A DNA stretch of 64,000 nt from Massilia pinisoli (GTDB lineage: Bacteria; Pseudomonadota; Gammaproteobacteria; Burkholderiales; Burkholderiaceae_D): positions 1 to 64,000 of the forward strand of contig NZ_JANUGW010000004.1 in assembly GCF_024753285.1 (NCBI RefSeq), read 5' to 3'. Numbering within the stretch: position 1 is the first letter of the stretch; each line of letters starts with the position of its first letter. The translations under genes were made by a program, and so were the position numbers. The notes beneath the pieces were generated by a model, which was given only the letters and a program-made list of their open reading frames with translations, was not told the origin of the DNA and made no database searches. Positions 24,867 to 35,849 of the stretch are shown one piece after another.

Positions 24867-25766
24867 ATGTCCGATACGATCGCAAACCAGGCCACGCAGC
24901 ACGCGCGCTGGCAAGTCCTGACGCCGCTGTTCTTCGTTTTCCTCTGGAGCACCGGCTTCATCGCCGCGAAATACGGGTTGCCGTATGCGCCGCCGCTGTC
25001 GTTCCTGATTCTGCGCTGCCTGGGCGCCGTGCTGATCCTGCTCCCCGTCGTGCTGCTCACGGGGGCCGCCTGGCCCCGCGGGCGCGTGAAGCACGTGGCC
25101 GTGGCCGGGCTGTTGCTGCAGGCCGGCTACCTGGGCGGTGTCTGGTGCGCCATCAAGCTGGGCATGCCGGCCGGGCTGTCCGCGCTGATCGTCGGCATGC
25201 AGCCCATCCTGACGGCGATCGCCGCGCCGCTCGTCGGCGAACGGGTGCGGCCGCGCCAGTGGCTGGGGCTGCTGCTGGGCCTGTCCGGCGTGGCCCTCGT
25301 CGTCGCCGCGAAAATTCATTTGAACGGATTGGCACCCGCGGCGATCGCGCTGTGCGTGCTCGCGCTGCTGTCGATCACGGCGGGCACGCTCTATCAGAAA
25401 CGCTTCTGTCCACACTTCGACCTGCGCACCGGCACCGTGATCCAGTACGCGACGACGGCGCTGGCGCTGCTGCCGCTCGCCGTCCGGCTGGAAGGATTCG
25501 GGCCGAGTCTGGACGCCATCCGCTGGACGCAGCAATTCGTGGGCGCGCTGCTGTGGTCCATCCTGGCGCTGTCGATCGGCGCCATCTTCCTGCTGTTCCG
25601 CCTCATCAGCCGCAACGACGCCACCCGTGTCACGAGCCTGCTGTACCTGACGCCCCCGACGACCGCGCTGATGGCCTGGGCCATGTTCGGCGAACGGTTG
25701 AGCAGCCTGGGCCTGGTCGGCATGGCCGTCGCCGTGATGGGCGTCGCGTTCGTCGTCAAAAAATAA
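24867..25766 (+). CDS. EamA/DMT family transporter
   Basis: A 299-residue inner-membrane protein with about ten hydrophobic helices arranged as two EamA repeats. The start is taken at MSDTIANQATQHARWQ, placing the first helix at TPLFFVFLWSTGFIAAKYGL; the longer frame has no signal. Such drug/metabolite transporters export amino acids or other small metabolites; the substrate is not predictable. A strong ribosome-binding site for the next gene begins within ten bases of its stop, so the nitroreductase gene is probably co-transcribed. Confidence 0.88.
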   Translation: MSDTIANQATQHARWQVLTPLFFVFLWSTGFIAAKYGLPYAPPLSFLILRCLGAVLILLPVVLLTGAAWPRGRVKHVAVAGLLLQAGYLGGVWCAIKLGMPAGLSALIVGMQPILTAIAAPLVGERVRPRQWLGLLLGLSGVALVVAAKIHLNGLAPAAIALCVLALLSITAGTLYQKRFCPHFDLRTGTVIQYATTALALLPLAVRLEGFGPSLDAIRWTQQFVGALLWSILALSIGAIFLLFRLISRNDATRVTSLLYLTPPTTALMAWAMFGERLSSLGLVGMAVAVMGVAFVVKK

Positions 25767-25783
25767 AATGTAAAGGAGGCTCA

Positions 25784-26479
25784 ATGATCACCAGCGAACA
25801 ACAACGTGCCGTGGACGCCGCCATCACGTCGCGGCGCTCGATCCGCGCGTATCTGCCGACCCCGGTCGCGCGCGAAGACGTGGAAGCGATCCTGTCCGTG
25901 GCTGCGCGCGCGCCGTCCGGCACGAACACGCAGCCGTGGAAAGTGCACGTGCTGACGGGCGCCGCGAAGGAACGCCTGTCCGACCGTATCCTTGCCGCCT
26001 ACGGCGACCCGGCCCAGGTCCGCGAGCATGTCGAGGAGTACGCCTACTACCCGCGCGAATGGGTGTCGCCATTCGTCGACCGGCGCCGCAAGGTCGGCTG
26101 GGACCTGTATGCGCTGCTGGGCCTCACGCGCGACAACAAGGCCGGCATGGCGGCCCAGCACGGCCGCAACTACCGCTTCTTCGACGCGCCCGTCGGCATG
26201 ATTTTCACGATCGACCGCATCATGGAGCAGGGCTCCTGGCTCGACTACGGCATGTTCCTGCAGAACATCATGGTCGCCGCGCGCGGCCGCGGCCTCGACA
26301 CCTGTCCGCAAGCCGCGTTCACGCAGTTCCACCGCATCATTTCCGCGGAGCTCGGCCTGCCCGACAGCGAGATGGTCGTGTGCGGCATGGCGCTCGGTTA
26401 TGCCGATCCGGACAAGGTCGAAAACACGCTCGTCACGGAGCGCGAACCGGTGTCGAATTTCGCGCGCTTCCTGGACTAG
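25784..26479 (+). CDS. Nitroreductase family protein
   Basis: A 231-residue FMN-dependent reductase. The opening SRRSIRAYLPTPVAREDVEAIL and AARAPSGTNTQPWKVHVLTG match the FMN-binding start of the nitroreductase family; FDAPVGMIFTIDR and GSWLDYGMFLQNIMVAARGRGL cover the dimer core, and CGMALGYADPD closes the fold. These enzymes reduce nitroaromatics, quinones or enones with NAD(P)H. AAAGGAGG stands four bases before the ATG, a near-perfect ribosome-binding site. It follows the EamA gene by 17 bases. Confidence 0.92.
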   Translation: MITSEQQRAVDAAITSRRSIRAYLPTPVAREDVEAILSVAARAPSGTNTQPWKVHVLTGAAKERLSDRILAAYGDPAQVREHVEEYAYYPREWVSPFVDRRRKVGWDLYALLGLTRDNKAGMAAQHGRNYRFFDAPVGMIFTIDRIMEQGSWLDYGMFLQNIMVAARGRGLDTCPQAAFTQFHRIISAELGLPDSEMVVCGMALGYADPDKVENTLVTEREPVSNFARFLD

Positions 26480-26659
26480 CAGAGTATGGTTGTCTTCGCA
26501 AGCTATTGAAAAATCAAGAGATTTCTACAACGCATTGCTTTTTGCGTTCTAGAAAAAAGCGAGCGCAGGTGGTACATTCGGTGGGTGCGCACTTGCGCTT
26601 CAATCGTCATCCGCTACACTGCATTTAGTGCTCTTCAGTTCGCGTTCAAGGATTTTCAG

Positions 26660-27784
26660 ATGCTCAAGCTCGCGTTGGCAGCCGCCATTTCCATGATGTT
26701 CGTGCTCGAACCCGCCGCAGCCGCGACCAAGCACAAGGGCCATGCGACTTCGACCAAGCGCGTGAAGGCCAAGCGTGCCGATTCGGCCAAGCTGAGCGCG
26801 GACGACAACCGCGAGCGCCTCGTGCGCCGCATCGCGATCGTGCACGGCAAGCGCCGCGTTGTGTACCAGCGAATCCGCCATGTCGCGCCGGCCGTCGCCC
26901 TGCCCAGCGCCGGCGACATCGCCGGCCTGAACCACACGCACGACCCGCTCGAACTGCGTTCCAATGTGGCTTATGTGATCGACCAGACGAGTTCGGAAGT
27001 GCTGTTCGAAAAGAATCCCGCCGTCGCGCTGCCCATTGCCTCGATCACGAAGCTGATGACGGGCCTGCTCGTCGTGGAAGCCCAACAGGACCTGAACGAG
27101 GTGTTGACGATTACCGATGCCGACGTCGACCACCACAAGTTCACCAGCTCGCGTCTTCCGGTCGGCGCTCGCATGACGCGCGGCAACCTGCTGCACATCG
27201 CGCTGATGAGCTCTGAAAACCGTGCCGCCGCGGCACTGGGCCGCAATTATCCGGGCGGTATCCAGGCGTTCGTCGAGGCGATGAATGCGAAGGCGCGCGA
27301 GCTCGGGATGAACGACACGCACTACGTGGATTCGAGCGGCCTGTCGAGCCAGAACGTGTCGAGCGCGCGCGACCTGGCCAAGCTGGTCAAGGTGGCGCAT
27401 GAGGAACCGCTGCTGCGCCAGTACACGACGGACCCGCAATACGTCGTGGAAGCGAGCGGCCGGGCGCTGCAGTACCACAACACGAACTACCTCGTCGCTT
27501 CGCCCGACTGGAACATCGGTCTGCAGAAGACGGGCTTCATCAACGAAGCGGGGCGCTGCCTCGTGATGCAGGCCATGATTCAAGGGCGCAACGTGATCAT
27601 GGTGTTCCTCGATTCGAAGGGCAAGCAGTCGCGTACGGCCGACGCGGGCCGCATGCGCCGCTGGCTCGAGGCCCTGAAGCCGGCCGGCATTCCTGCCACG
27701 GCGGCAGCGGGCGTGCCCGTGACCGTGTCGGCCACGGTGCCGGCGACGGTGTCCGCCGCCGCGGCGGCGCCCGTCGTGCAGTAA
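26660..27784 (+). CDS. D-alanyl-D-alanine endopeptidase / carboxypeptidase (PBP7-like)
   Basis: A 374-residue periplasmic serine peptidase of the S11 family. It has a signal peptide (MLKLALAAAISMMFVLEPAAA), a basic Lys/Arg-rich segment (about 25-70), then the catalytic domain with S128-I-T-K131, S185-E-N187 and K290-T-G292. It hydrolyses peptidoglycan stem peptides or crosslinks. The C-terminal 35 residues are an Ala/Val/Pro-rich low-complexity tail, unlike the usual amphipathic anchor of PBP5. AAGGA precedes the ATG at 26660. It converges on the IclR gene. Confidence 0.92.
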   Translation: MLKLALAAAISMMFVLEPAAAATKHKGHATSTKRVKAKRADSAKLSADDNRERLVRRIAIVHGKRRVVYQRIRHVAPAVALPSAGDIAGLNHTHDPLELRSNVAYVIDQTSSEVLFEKNPAVALPIASITKLMTGLLVVEAQQDLNEVLTITDADVDHHKFTSSRLPVGARMTRGNLLHIALMSSENRAAAALGRNYPGGIQAFVEAMNAKARELGMNDTHYVDSSGLSSQNVSSARDLAKLVKVAHEEPLLRQYTTDPQYVVEASGRALQYHNTNYLVASPDWNIGLQKTGFINEAGRCLVMQAMIQGRNVIMVFLDSKGKQSRTADAGRMRRWLEALKPAGIPATAAAGVPVTVSATVPATVSAAAAAPVVQ

Positions 27785-27805
27785 TCACACGCCTCGGGCG
27801 CCGCG

Positions 27806-28591
27806 TCAGGCTGCCCCGCCTACCCGGTGTCCCAAGGTCGCGGAAATCTGCGCCGCCGTGTTCACCAGGTCTTCCAGCCATTCGTCCTGCAAGCGGTCGG
27901 CCGGTGCCGAGATCGACAGGCCCGCGACCAGCTTGCCGCTGTCGTCGTGGATGCCGGCCGCCATGCAGCGCACGCCCAGTTCCAGTTCCTCGTTGTCGCG
28001 CGCATAGCCGCGCGCGCGCACGAGCGACAGTTCGCGCTCCAGGCGCGTCAGATCCGTGATCGAGTTCTTGTTGTGGCCCGCGAGGCCCGTGCGCGTCGCG
28101 TAGGCGCGGATCGCCTTCGGCTCGTCGATCGACAGGAACAGCTTGCCCGTCGACGTCAGGTGCAGCGGACCGCGCCCGCCGATCGCGCGCACGACCTGCA
28201 TGCCGGAGCGCTCGGAGAACGCGCGGTCGATGTAGACGATCTCGTCGCCCTGGCGCACGGACAGGTTGACGGTCTGCTTGGTCTTGTTGTGCAGCGCCCG
28301 CATCAGGTCGACGGCGGCTTCGCGCACGGACAGCCGGCTCTTGACCACGTTGCCCAGTTCGAGCAGGCGCATGCCGAGGCGGTAGGTGCCCGGTTCCACG
28401 CGGTCGACGAAACGCGTCACGACCATGTCGTTCAGGATCCGGTGCGCCGTCGACGGGTGCAGGCCCGAGATCTTGGACAACTCTTTCAGGCTGACGGGGT
28501 CGGGATACATCGCCAGCACGTCGAGCAAGGCCACCATGCGCTCGATGACCTGGATGGAAGTTTTCGCCGGTTCAGGGGATTCCATTTTCAT
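27806..28591 (-). CDS. IclR family transcriptional regulator
   Basis: A 261-residue regulator with an N-terminal winged HTH (about 12-75; SLKELSKISGLHPSTAHRIL is the recognition part) and the IclR effector domain (about 85-255), including GPLHLTSTGKLFLS and the AAGI-HD and GLSISAP motifs. It would sense a small ligand, often an aromatic or carboxylic acid. No catabolic gene is beside it. A palindrome overlaps its own likely promoter (28626-28655), which suggests autoregulation. Confidence 0.93.
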   Translation of the reverse strand: MKMESPEPAKTSIQVIERMVALLDVLAMYPDPVSLKELSKISGLHPSTAHRILNDMVVTRFVDRVEPGTYRLGMRLLELGNVVKSRLSVREAAVDLMRALHNKTKQTVNLSVRQGDEIVYIDRAFSERSGMQVVRAIGGRGPLHLTSTGKLFLSIDEPKAIRAYATRTGLAGHNKNSITDLTRLERELSLVRARGYARDNEELELGVRCMAAGIHDDSGKLVAGLSISAPADRLQDEWLEDLVNTAAQISATLGHRVGGAA

Positions 28592-28625
28592 GATGTGGTT
28601 GGTGCAGTGCGGTATATTTCTCTAC

Positions 28626-28655
28626 TTTATACCATAATGTGAAAATAAGTGGTAA
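28626..28655 (-). promoter_or_regulatory. Promoter and palindromic operator of the IclR gene
   Basis: Read on the minus strand: TTACCA (-35), 18 bases, TATAAA (-10). The inverted repeat TACCA (28630-28634) / TGGTA (28650-28654) overlaps both elements. The start codon lies 35 bases further on. It fits a self-repression site. Confidence 0.5.
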
Positions 28656-28730
28656 TGCTATCGGTTTGTGTTGCGCGAGGGTGGCGCTGTGTGGGCATAA
28701 TGGCGATTCTGTACAGATTGTCGAAACTAC

Positions 28731-29117
28731 ATGGATCAACCGAGCAGCGAGTTCAAGAGTAAGGGCGGCCTGAGCCGTATCGCGGGCGCATTCCGCTATT
28801 CCATCCAGGGGTTCCAGACGGCGTGGCGCAACGAACACGCGTTCCGCCAGGAGGTGATGGTGGCCGTGCCGGCCGCCGTCATCGCGTTATTGCTGAAGAT
28901 TTCGGCATTCCAGAAGCTGGCGCTGATCGCGGTGCTGGGCCTGGTGCTGCTCGTGGAGCTGATCAATGCGGCCATCGAAGCCGTCGTCGACCGTGTGTCG
29001 CTGGAACGCCATCCGCTGTCCAAGGCCGCGAAGGACCTGGGCAGCGCCGCCGTGGCGCTGGCGATCGCGATGGCGTCCGCCACCTGGGCCGTCGTGTTGT
29101 ACAACCGCTTTTTCTGA
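28731..29117 (+). CDS. dgkA: Diacylglycerol kinase
   Basis: A 128-residue inner-membrane enzyme. DgkA phosphorylates diacylglycerol to phosphatidic acid. The first amphipathic helix contains FRYSIQGFQTAWRNEHAFRQE, three transmembrane helices follow, and the active-site motif ELINAAIEAVVDR with the key Glu and Asp is at about 78-90, followed by HPLSKAAKDLGSAAV. Length fits the family. GCATAATGG about 35 bases upstream of the ATG may hold the -10 box. The gene is divergent from the IclR gene. Confidence 0.95.
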   Translation: MDQPSSEFKSKGGLSRIAGAFRYSIQGFQTAWRNEHAFRQEVMVAVPAAVIALLLKISAFQKLALIAVLGLVLLVELINAAIEAVVDRVSLERHPLSKAAKDLGSAAVALAIAMASATWAVVLYNRFF

Positions 29118-29174
29118 CGCACCGGCACGCCACCCATGCGTGGCGCACCGTTCATCAACCTGAAGGAGATGACC

Positions 29175-29813
29175 ATGACCTTACGCCTGGGCGACACCGC
29201 ACCGGACTTCGAGCAGGATTCCACTATCGGCCGCATCCGCTTCCATGAATGGGCGGGCGATTCGTGGGTCGTGCTGTTCTCGCATCCGGCCGACTTCACG
29301 CCCGTGTGCACGACCGAGCTGGGCCTGACCGCGAAACTCAAGCCGGAATTCGACAAGCGCAACGTCAAGGCGATCGCGCTGTCCGTCGACCCGGCCGAGC
29401 AGCACAAGGCCTGGATCAAGGATATCGAGGAAACCCAGCAGACCGTCGTCGGCTTCCCGATCATCGCGGACGCGGACAAATCGGTCTCGCAGCTGTACGA
29501 CATGATCCACCCGAACCAGTCGGCCACGGCCACCGTGCGCTCGCTGTTTGTGATCGATCCGGCCAAGAAGATCCGCCTGATGATCACTTACCCGATGAGC
29601 ACGGGCCGCAATTTCGACGAGGTGCTGCGCGTGATCGACGCCCTGCAACTCACGGACGGCTATACCGTGGCGACGCCGGGCAACTGGAAAGATGGCGACG
29701 ACGTCATTATTCCGCTGACCGTGCAGGATCCGGACCAGCTCGCGCAGAAGTATCCGAAAGGGTTCACGGCGCCGCGGCCGTATTTGCGCATCACGCCGCA
29801 GCCGAATAAATAA
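29175..29813 (+). CDS. 1-Cys peroxiredoxin (Prx6-type)
   Basis: A 212-residue AhpC/TSA-fold peroxidase. The peroxidatic cysteine is C45 in DFTPVCTTE and it is the only cysteine in the protein, so it acts by the 1-Cys mechanism and needs an external reductant. The conserved SVDPAEQHKAWIKDIEE, GFPIIAD and YPMSTGRNFDEVLRVIDALQ are typical of Prx6. Of two ATGs six bases apart, the second has AAGGAG at correct spacing (six bases). It removes H2O2 or organic peroxides in the cytosol. A repeat element begins six bases after its stop. Confidence 0.94.
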   Translation: MTLRLGDTAPDFEQDSTIGRIRFHEWAGDSWVVLFSHPADFTPVCTTELGLTAKLKPEFDKRNVKAIALSVDPAEQHKAWIKDIEETQQTVVGFPIIADADKSVSQLYDMIHPNQSATATVRSLFVIDPAKKIRLMITYPMSTGRNFDEVLRVIDALQLTDGYTVATPGNWKDGDDVIIPLTVQDPDQLAQKYPKGFTAPRPYLRITPQPNK

Positions 29814-29818
29814 ACGCG

Positions 29819-29944
29819 GTAGGGTGGACGGCTCGTCATTGAGTCCCCCGGACTCAATGACTCCACGCGTTCAACGGACGTCGATTCGCCCTGCGGTGTG
29901 CTTGTGCTGCTTGGACGCGTGGACGGCACAGCCGTCCACCCTAC
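29819..29944. repeat. Composite palindromic repeat, copy A
   Basis: A 126-bp element with terminal inverted repeats GTAGGGTGGACGGC (29819-29832) and GCCGTCCACCCTAC (29931-29944). Inside are the perfect hairpin TCATTGAGTCC/GGACTCAATGA and the box CCACGCGTTCAACG. A second, similar element is at 63099-63232 and a half copy at 41854-41885. It carries no ORF and no transposase. It resembles a REP/MITE-type dispersed repeat. Confidence 0.75.
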
Positions 29945-30030
29945 GCACCGCCCGCATAAGCAAATAAGGAACGTATCGTTTGCTTTACGGCTGAGGGCAT
30001 TTACCCTTGGAGCCAACCTGGGGGTAAAGC

Positions 30031-30804
30031 ATGTCGATTACATATATTTTGTCGGGATTCGCCGTTGGCCTGCTGGTCGGCATGACGGGCGTCGGCGGCG
30101 GTTCGCTGATGACGCCGCTGTTGACCTTGCTGTTCGGCGTCACGCCGTCCGTCGCCGTCGGCACCGACCTTGCCTTCGCCTCGATCACCAAAACCGCCGG
30201 CACCATCACCCATCGCTCGCGCGGCACCGTCCACTGGAACATCGTCGGCAGGCTGTGCCTCGGCGCGCTGCCGGCGGCGCTCCTCGCCACCCTGGCGCTG
30301 CAATATTTCGGGCCGCTGAACGCGGCGATCGGAAAGGTGATCCGCTATTCGATCGCCGTGTCCGTGCTGCTGACCGTCGTGGCGATCCTGTTCCGCGGCA
30401 AGATGCTCGCCTGGGTCAACGCCAAGCCGTCGCGCCAGCTGCAGGGGCGCAGCCTCGTTGCCGCCACCGTCGCGTCGGGTGCGGTGCTGGGCACCCTGGT
30501 GACCATTTCGTCGATCGGCGCGGGCGCGATCGGCGCCACCTTGCTCGTCATGCTGTACCCGCGCCTCACGCCGGCCGAGGTCGCGGGCACCGACATCGCC
30601 TATGCCGTGCCGCTGACCGCGATCGCGGCCGTCGGCCATTGGTGGCTGGGCTCGATCAACTGGCCCTTGCTGATCGCCTTGCTGATCGGTTCCTTGCCGG
30701 GCATCACACTCGGTTCCTGGGCCGCCCGGGCCATGCCGGAGAGAGTCCTCCGGGGCGTGCTGGCGATGACGCTGGCGGGAGTGGCGGTCAAGCTGCTCCA
30801 CTGA
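30031..30804 (+). CDS. TauE/SafE family sulfite/sulfonate exporter-type permease
   Basis: A 257-residue inner-membrane protein with about seven or eight hydrophobic helices and two repeats of the TauE motif: GFAVGLLVGMTGVGGGSLMTP at the N-terminus and GTLVTISSIGAGAIGATLL in the middle. Members export sulfite, sulfoacetate or related anions, though most are untested. It lies directly before the sulfate uptake operon cysTWA but is separated from it by a terminator at 30818-30847, so it is probably functionally related rather than co-transcribed. The exact start is not strongly supported by a Shine-Dalgarno. Confidence 0.9.
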   Translation: MSITYILSGFAVGLLVGMTGVGGGSLMTPLLTLLFGVTPSVAVGTDLAFASITKTAGTITHRSRGTVHWNIVGRLCLGALPAALLATLALQYFGPLNAAIGKVIRYSIAVSVLLTVVAILFRGKMLAWVNAKPSRQLQGRSLVAATVASGAVLGTLVTISSIGAGAIGATLLVMLYPRLTPAEVAGTDIAYAVPLTAIAAVGHWWLGSINWPLLIALLIGSLPGITLGSWAARAMPERVLRGVLAMTLAGVAVKLLH

Positions 30805-30817
30805 GCCGAACCGAGCA

Positions 30818-30847
30818 AAAGGCGCCGCGAGGCGCCTTTCTGTTTTT
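30818..30847 (+). terminator. Terminator after the TauE/SafE gene
   Basis: AAAGGCGCC (30818-30826), loop GCGA, GGCGCCTTT (30831-30839), then CTGTTTTT. Confidence 0.85.
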
Positions 30848-30958
30848 GGCCGGGCTAATACGGGAATCTTCTATGCAAATGAGGAATGCTTCGTTTGTAA
30901 TATGTCATTCTGATGAGATTATTTGGTTCTGTTAGAAGAAATTGTAATAAGGCGTACG

Positions 30959-31801
30959 ATGACCACTTTACTATCGCGTAACAGCGCAAACCGGGTGATC
31001 CCCGGCTTCGGGCTGTCGCTCGGGTTCACGATTTTCTATCTCGCGCTGATCGTGCTGATCCCGCTGTCGGCGATCTTCCTCAAGACGTTCACGATGAGCT
31101 GGGACGCGTTCGTCAGTGCCGTCTCGTCGCCGCGCGTGATGGCGTCGTACCGGCTGAGCTTCGGCGCCGCGCTGATCGGCGCCGCCATCAACGTCGTGTT
31201 CGGCGGCATCGTCGCGTGGGTCCTGGTGCGCTACCAGTTCCCGGGCAAGCGCTTCGTCGACGCGCTCGTCGACCTGCCGTTCGCGCTGCCGACCGCCGTC
31301 GCCGGCATCACGCTGACGGCGCTGTATTCGTCGAACGGCTGGATCGGCCAGTATCTGGAAAAGGCCGGCATCAAGGTCGCGTTCACGCCGCTGGGCGTCG
31401 TCATCGCGCTGACGTTCATCGGCCTGCCGTTCGTCGTGCGCACGGTGCAGCCCGTGCTGGAAGACGCGGAGTGCGAACTGGAAGAGGCGGCCGCCAGCCT
31501 GGGCGCGAGCCCGTGGCAGACGTTTACCCGCGTGATCCTGCCGAGCGTCGTGCCTGCGCTGCTGACGGGCTTCGCCCTCGCGTTCGCGCGCGCCACGGGC
31601 GAATACGGTTCCGTCATCTTCATCGCCGGCAATATGCCGATGGTGTCGGAGATCACGCCGCTGTTCATCATCACCAAGCTGGAGCAATACGACTACACGG
31701 GCGCCACCGCGATCGCCGTCGTGATGCTGATCGTGTCGTTCATCCTCCTGCTGGCCATCAACCTGCTGCAGGCCTGGGCGCGCAAGCGCGCGGGGAAGTG
31801 A
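30959..31801 (+). CDS. cysT: Sulfate/thiosulfate ABC transporter permease CysT
   Basis: A 280-residue permease (also called CysU) with about six transmembrane helices. It has the ABC permease signature [21 protein letters not shown] (EAA loop), and [19 protein letters not shown] typical of CysT. The ATG at 30959 is preferred over an upstream TTG because AAGG lies ten bases before it. Just upstream, TTCT-GTT-AGAA (30927-30937) in an AT-rich stretch could be a CysB site. It begins the cysTWA-cysB operon; no sulfate-binding protein gene precedes it. Confidence 0.95.
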   Translation: MTTLLSRNSANRVIPGFGLSLGFTIFYLALIVLIPLSAIFLKTFTMSWDAFVSAVSSPRVMASYRLSFGAALIGAAINVVFGGIVAWVLVRYQFPGKRFVDALVDLPFALPTAVAGITLTALYSSNGWIGQYLEKAGIKVAFTPLGVVIALTFIGLPFVVRTVQPVLEDAECELEEAAASLGASPWQTFTRVILPSVVPALLTGFALAFARATGEYGSVIFIAGNMPMVSEITPLFIITKLEQYDYTGATAIAVVMLIVSFILLLAINLLQAWARKRAGK

Positions 31802-31802
31802 C

Positions 31803-32720
31803 ATGAGTGCCGTCCTCGACAATCACCTGAAAGACAAGGCCGCCGTGGCCGCGCATGCGCCGCGCAAGGCGACCAATACGCTGGAGCCGGGCTGGGTGCG
31901 CTACGCGTTGATCGCCGTCGCCCTCGTGTTCCTCACGCTGTTCCTGTTCGTGCCGCTCGTGGCCGTGTTCACCGAAGCGCTGAAAAAGGGCTGGGACACG
32001 TACAAGGAATCCGTGCTCGATCCGGATGCGCTGTCCGCCATCCGGCTGACGTTCATCGCGGCCGGCATCGCCGTCCCGCTGAACCTCGTGTTCGGCGTGG
32101 CGGCAGCCTGGACAATCGCCAAGTTCGACTTTCCCGGCAAGAGCATCCTGCTGTCGCTGATCGACCTGCCGTTTTCCGTGTCGCCCGTGATCGCGGGCCT
32201 GATCTACGTGCTGCTGTTCGGCTCGCAGGGCTGGTTCGGCCCGTGGCTGATGGACCACGACATCAAGATCCTGTTCGCCGTGCCCGGCATCGTGCTGGCG
32301 ACCGTGTTCGTCACGTTCCCGTTCGTCGCCCGCGAACTGATCCCGCTGATGCAGGCGCAGGGCAGCGAAGAGGAAGAGGCCGCGCTCGTGCTGGGCGCGT
32401 CCGGCTGGAAGACCTTCTGCAAGGTCACGCTGCCGAACATCAAGTGGGGCCTGCTGTACGGCGTGATCCTGTGTAATGCCCGCGCGATGGGCGAGTTCGG
32501 CGCCGTGTCCGTCGTGTCGGGCCACATCCGCGGCGAGACGAACACGATGCCGCTGCAGGTCGAGATCCTCTACAACGAATACAACTTCACGGCCGCGTTC
32601 GCGATCGCATCGCTGCTCGCGCTGCTGGCCCTCGTCACACTGGCCGTGAAAACCTTTATCGAATGGCGTTTGCACCAGGCCCAAAAGGCCAGCGTGCAGG
32701 GCCACACCACGGAGCATTGA
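31803..32720 (+). CDS. cysW: Sulfate/thiosulfate ABC transporter permease CysW
   Basis: A 305-residue permease paired with CysT. It has about six membrane helices and the EAA loop [43 protein letters not shown] and [20 protein letters not shown] are characteristic of CysW. The start codon sits two bases after the cysT stop, and cysA begins two bases after its own stop, so translation is coupled. An N-terminal cytoplasmic segment of about 35 residues precedes the first helix. Confidence 0.95.
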   Translation: MSAVLDNHLKDKAAVAAHAPRKATNTLEPGWVRYALIAVALVFLTLFLFVPLVAVFTEALKKGWDTYKESVLDPDALSAIRLTFIAAGIAVPLNLVFGVAAAWTIAKFDFPGKSILLSLIDLPFSVSPVIAGLIYVLLFGSQGWFGPWLMDHDIKILFAVPGIVLATVFVTFPFVARELIPLMQAQGSEEEEAALVLGASGWKTFCKVTLPNIKWGLLYGVILCNARAMGEFGAVSVVSGHIRGETNTMPLQVEILYNEYNFTAAFAIASLLALLALVTLAVKTFIEWRLHQAQKASVQGHTTEH

Positions 32721-32721
32721 C

Positions 32722-33791
<1,070 letters not shown>

Positions 33792-33795
<4 letters not shown>

Positions 33796-34724
33796 ATTTC
33801 CAGCAGCTGCGATCGGTGCGCGAAGCGGCGCGCCGCAATTTCAACCTGACGGACGTGGCGACTGCCCTGTTCACGTCGCAGCCGGGCGTGTCGCGCCAGA
33901 TCCGCGAACTGGAGGACGAACTGGGCGTCGTCATTTTCGAGCGCAACGGCAAGCGCCTCACGGGGCTCACGGACCCGGGCAAGGGCATCCTGAAGATCAT
34001 CGAGCGGCTGCTCGTGGAGGCCGAGAACCTGCAGCAGGCCAGCAGCGAATACGCCGCACAGGACAGCGGGACGCTCACCGTCGCCGTCACGCACACGCAG
34101 GCGCGCTACGCGCTGCCGCAGGTCGTGCAGGCGTTCCGCGCGGCGTTCCCCGGTGTGCGCATCGCCCTGCAGCAGAGCGCGCCGGAACACATCGCCGAGT
34201 GGGTGCTGTCGGGCCGCGCCGACATCGGCATCGCGACGGAAGGCCTGTCCGCGTTCCCAGACCTCGTGTCGTTCCCGTGCTATCGCTGGAGCCACCTCGT
34301 CGTCGTGCCGGACGGCCACCCGCTGCTGCAGCGATCGCCGATCAAGCTGTCGGACCTGGCCGAGTTCCCGCTGATTACGTACGACGTGGGCTTCACGGGC
34401 CGCAGCCACATCGACGCCGCGTTCGCCGCTGCGGGCGTGAGCCCGGACATCATGCTGACGGCGATGGATTCGGACGTCATCAAGCAGTACGTGTCGCTGG
34501 GCATGGGCGTCGGGATCGTCGCGTCGATGGCGTTCGATCACGGCCGCGACCGCGGGCTGCGTGCGATCGAGTCGTCGCACCTGTTCGCACCGAACGTGAC
34601 GCGCCTCGCGGTGCGCCGCGGCGCGTACCTGCGCGCGTATGCCTACGATTTCATCGAGCGCTTTGCGCAGGGTTTCACGAAGTCGGATATCGAGAAGGCG
34701 CTGCATCCCGCCGAGGCGGCGTAA
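33792..34724 (+). CDS. cysB: CysB-like LysR regulator
   Basis: A 310-residue LysR protein of the CysB/Cbl group: [23 protein letters not shown] at the start, [21 protein letters not shown], and effector-domain motifs [14 protein letters not shown] and RADIGIATE that form the sulfate/acetylserine pocket in CysB. In enterics CysB activates sulfur uptake with N-acetylserine. Being the last gene of the cysTWA operon (four-base overlap with cysA) suggests it controls it. It could be Cbl-like. It ends four bases before the convergent pyrD stop, leaving no room for a separate terminator. Confidence 0.92.
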
Positions 34725-34728
34725 CGCC

Positions 34729-35772
34729 TCAGCCTTGCGCGCGCAGCGCGTCCGCGCACTCGCGCACGAGCGCGGGACCGCGGTAGATCAGGCCGCTGTA
34801 CAGCTGCACGAGCTGGGCGCCGGCCGCGATCTTGGCCTTGGCGTCGCGTCCGCTGAGGATGCCGCCCACGCCGATGATGGGCACGGCATCACCCACTTCC
34901 GCCTTCAGCGCGCGGATCACGATGTTCGATTGTTCGAACACGGGCGCGCCCGACAGGCCGCCCTGTTCGCCCGCATGGCGCATGCCTTCCACGTCGCGGC
35001 GGCCCAAGGTCGTGTTGGTGGCGATCACGCCGTCGATGCGGTGGCGGACCAGCGCGGCGCCGATGTTGCGGATCTGGTCGCCGTCGACGTCCGGCGCGAT
35101 CTTCAGCGCCAGCGGCACGTAGTTGCCGTACTTGTCGGCCAGGCGCGACTGCTCTTCCTTCAGCTGCGACAGCAGCGCATCCAGTTCCGACGCGCCCTGC
35201 AGCTGGCGCAGGTTCTTCGTGTTCGGCGACGAGATGTTGACGGTCACGTAGCTCGCATACGGGTACACCTTGCGCAGGCACGTCACGTAGTCGTCGGCGG
35301 CCCGTTCGATGGGCGTGTCCGCATTCTTGCCGATGTTCAGGCCCAGCACGCCCTGGCGGTCCTGGTAGAAACGGGAGGCCTGGACGTTGGCGACGAACGC
35401 GTCGACGCCGCCGTTGTTGAACCCCATGCGGTTGATGATGCCGCGCGCGGCCGGCAGGCGGAACATGCGCGGGCGCGGGTTGCCGGGCTGGGCGCGCGGG
35501 GTCACGGTGCCGATCTCGATGGAGCCGAAGCCGAGCGCCGCGAGGCCGTCGATGTACGCGCCGTCCTTGTCGAGACCGGCGGCGAGACCCACCGGGTTCG
35601 GGAACGTGATGCCCATCACCGTACGCGGGTCCGGCTTCGGCTTCTTGACGATGCCGGTCCACCCCATCGCGGCGGCGCGGCGCAGCGCGGGCAGCGTCAG
35701 GTTGTGAGCCGTTTCGGGATCGAGGGAGAACAGTAGCGGGCGGGCGAGTGCGTACAGGAGTTTGTCGGACAT
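34729..35772 (-). CDS. pyrD: Dihydroorotate dehydrogenase (quinone), class 2
   Basis: A 347-residue flavoenzyme of pyrimidine synthesis. It oxidises dihydroorotate to orotate and passes electrons to quinone at the inner membrane. The N-terminal helical part (about 1-40, [20 protein letters not shown]) is the membrane-associating segment of class 2 enzymes. The catalytic Ser is in [17 protein letters not shown]-binding motifs include [12 protein letters not shown] and NRMGFNNGG, and IGVGGI closes the barrel. The downstream neighbour on the opposite strand is cysB. Confidence 0.97.
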   Translation of the reverse strand: MSDKLLYALARPLLFSLDPETAHNLTLPALRRAAAMGWTGIVKKPKPDPRTVMGITFPNPVGLAAGLDKDGAYIDGLAALGFGSIEIGTVTPRAQPGNPRPRMFRLPAARGIINRMGFNNGGVDAFVANVQASRFYQDRQGVLGLNIGKNADTPIERAADDYVTCLRKVYPYASYVTVNISSPNTKNLRQLQGASELDALLSQLKEEQSRLADKYGNYVPLALKIAPDVDGDQIRNIGAALVRHRIDGVIATNTTLGRRDVEGMRHAGEQGGLSGAPVFEQSNIVIRALKAEVGDAVPIIGVGGILSGRDAKAKIAAGAQLVQLYSGLIYRGPALVRECADALRAQG

Positions 35773-35849
35773 GGTGGCCTAATTCAGAATTCGCGACATT
35801 TTACCTTGTGTGGAGGCAATGCCGCACTTTCATCGCCACCGGCGGGCCG

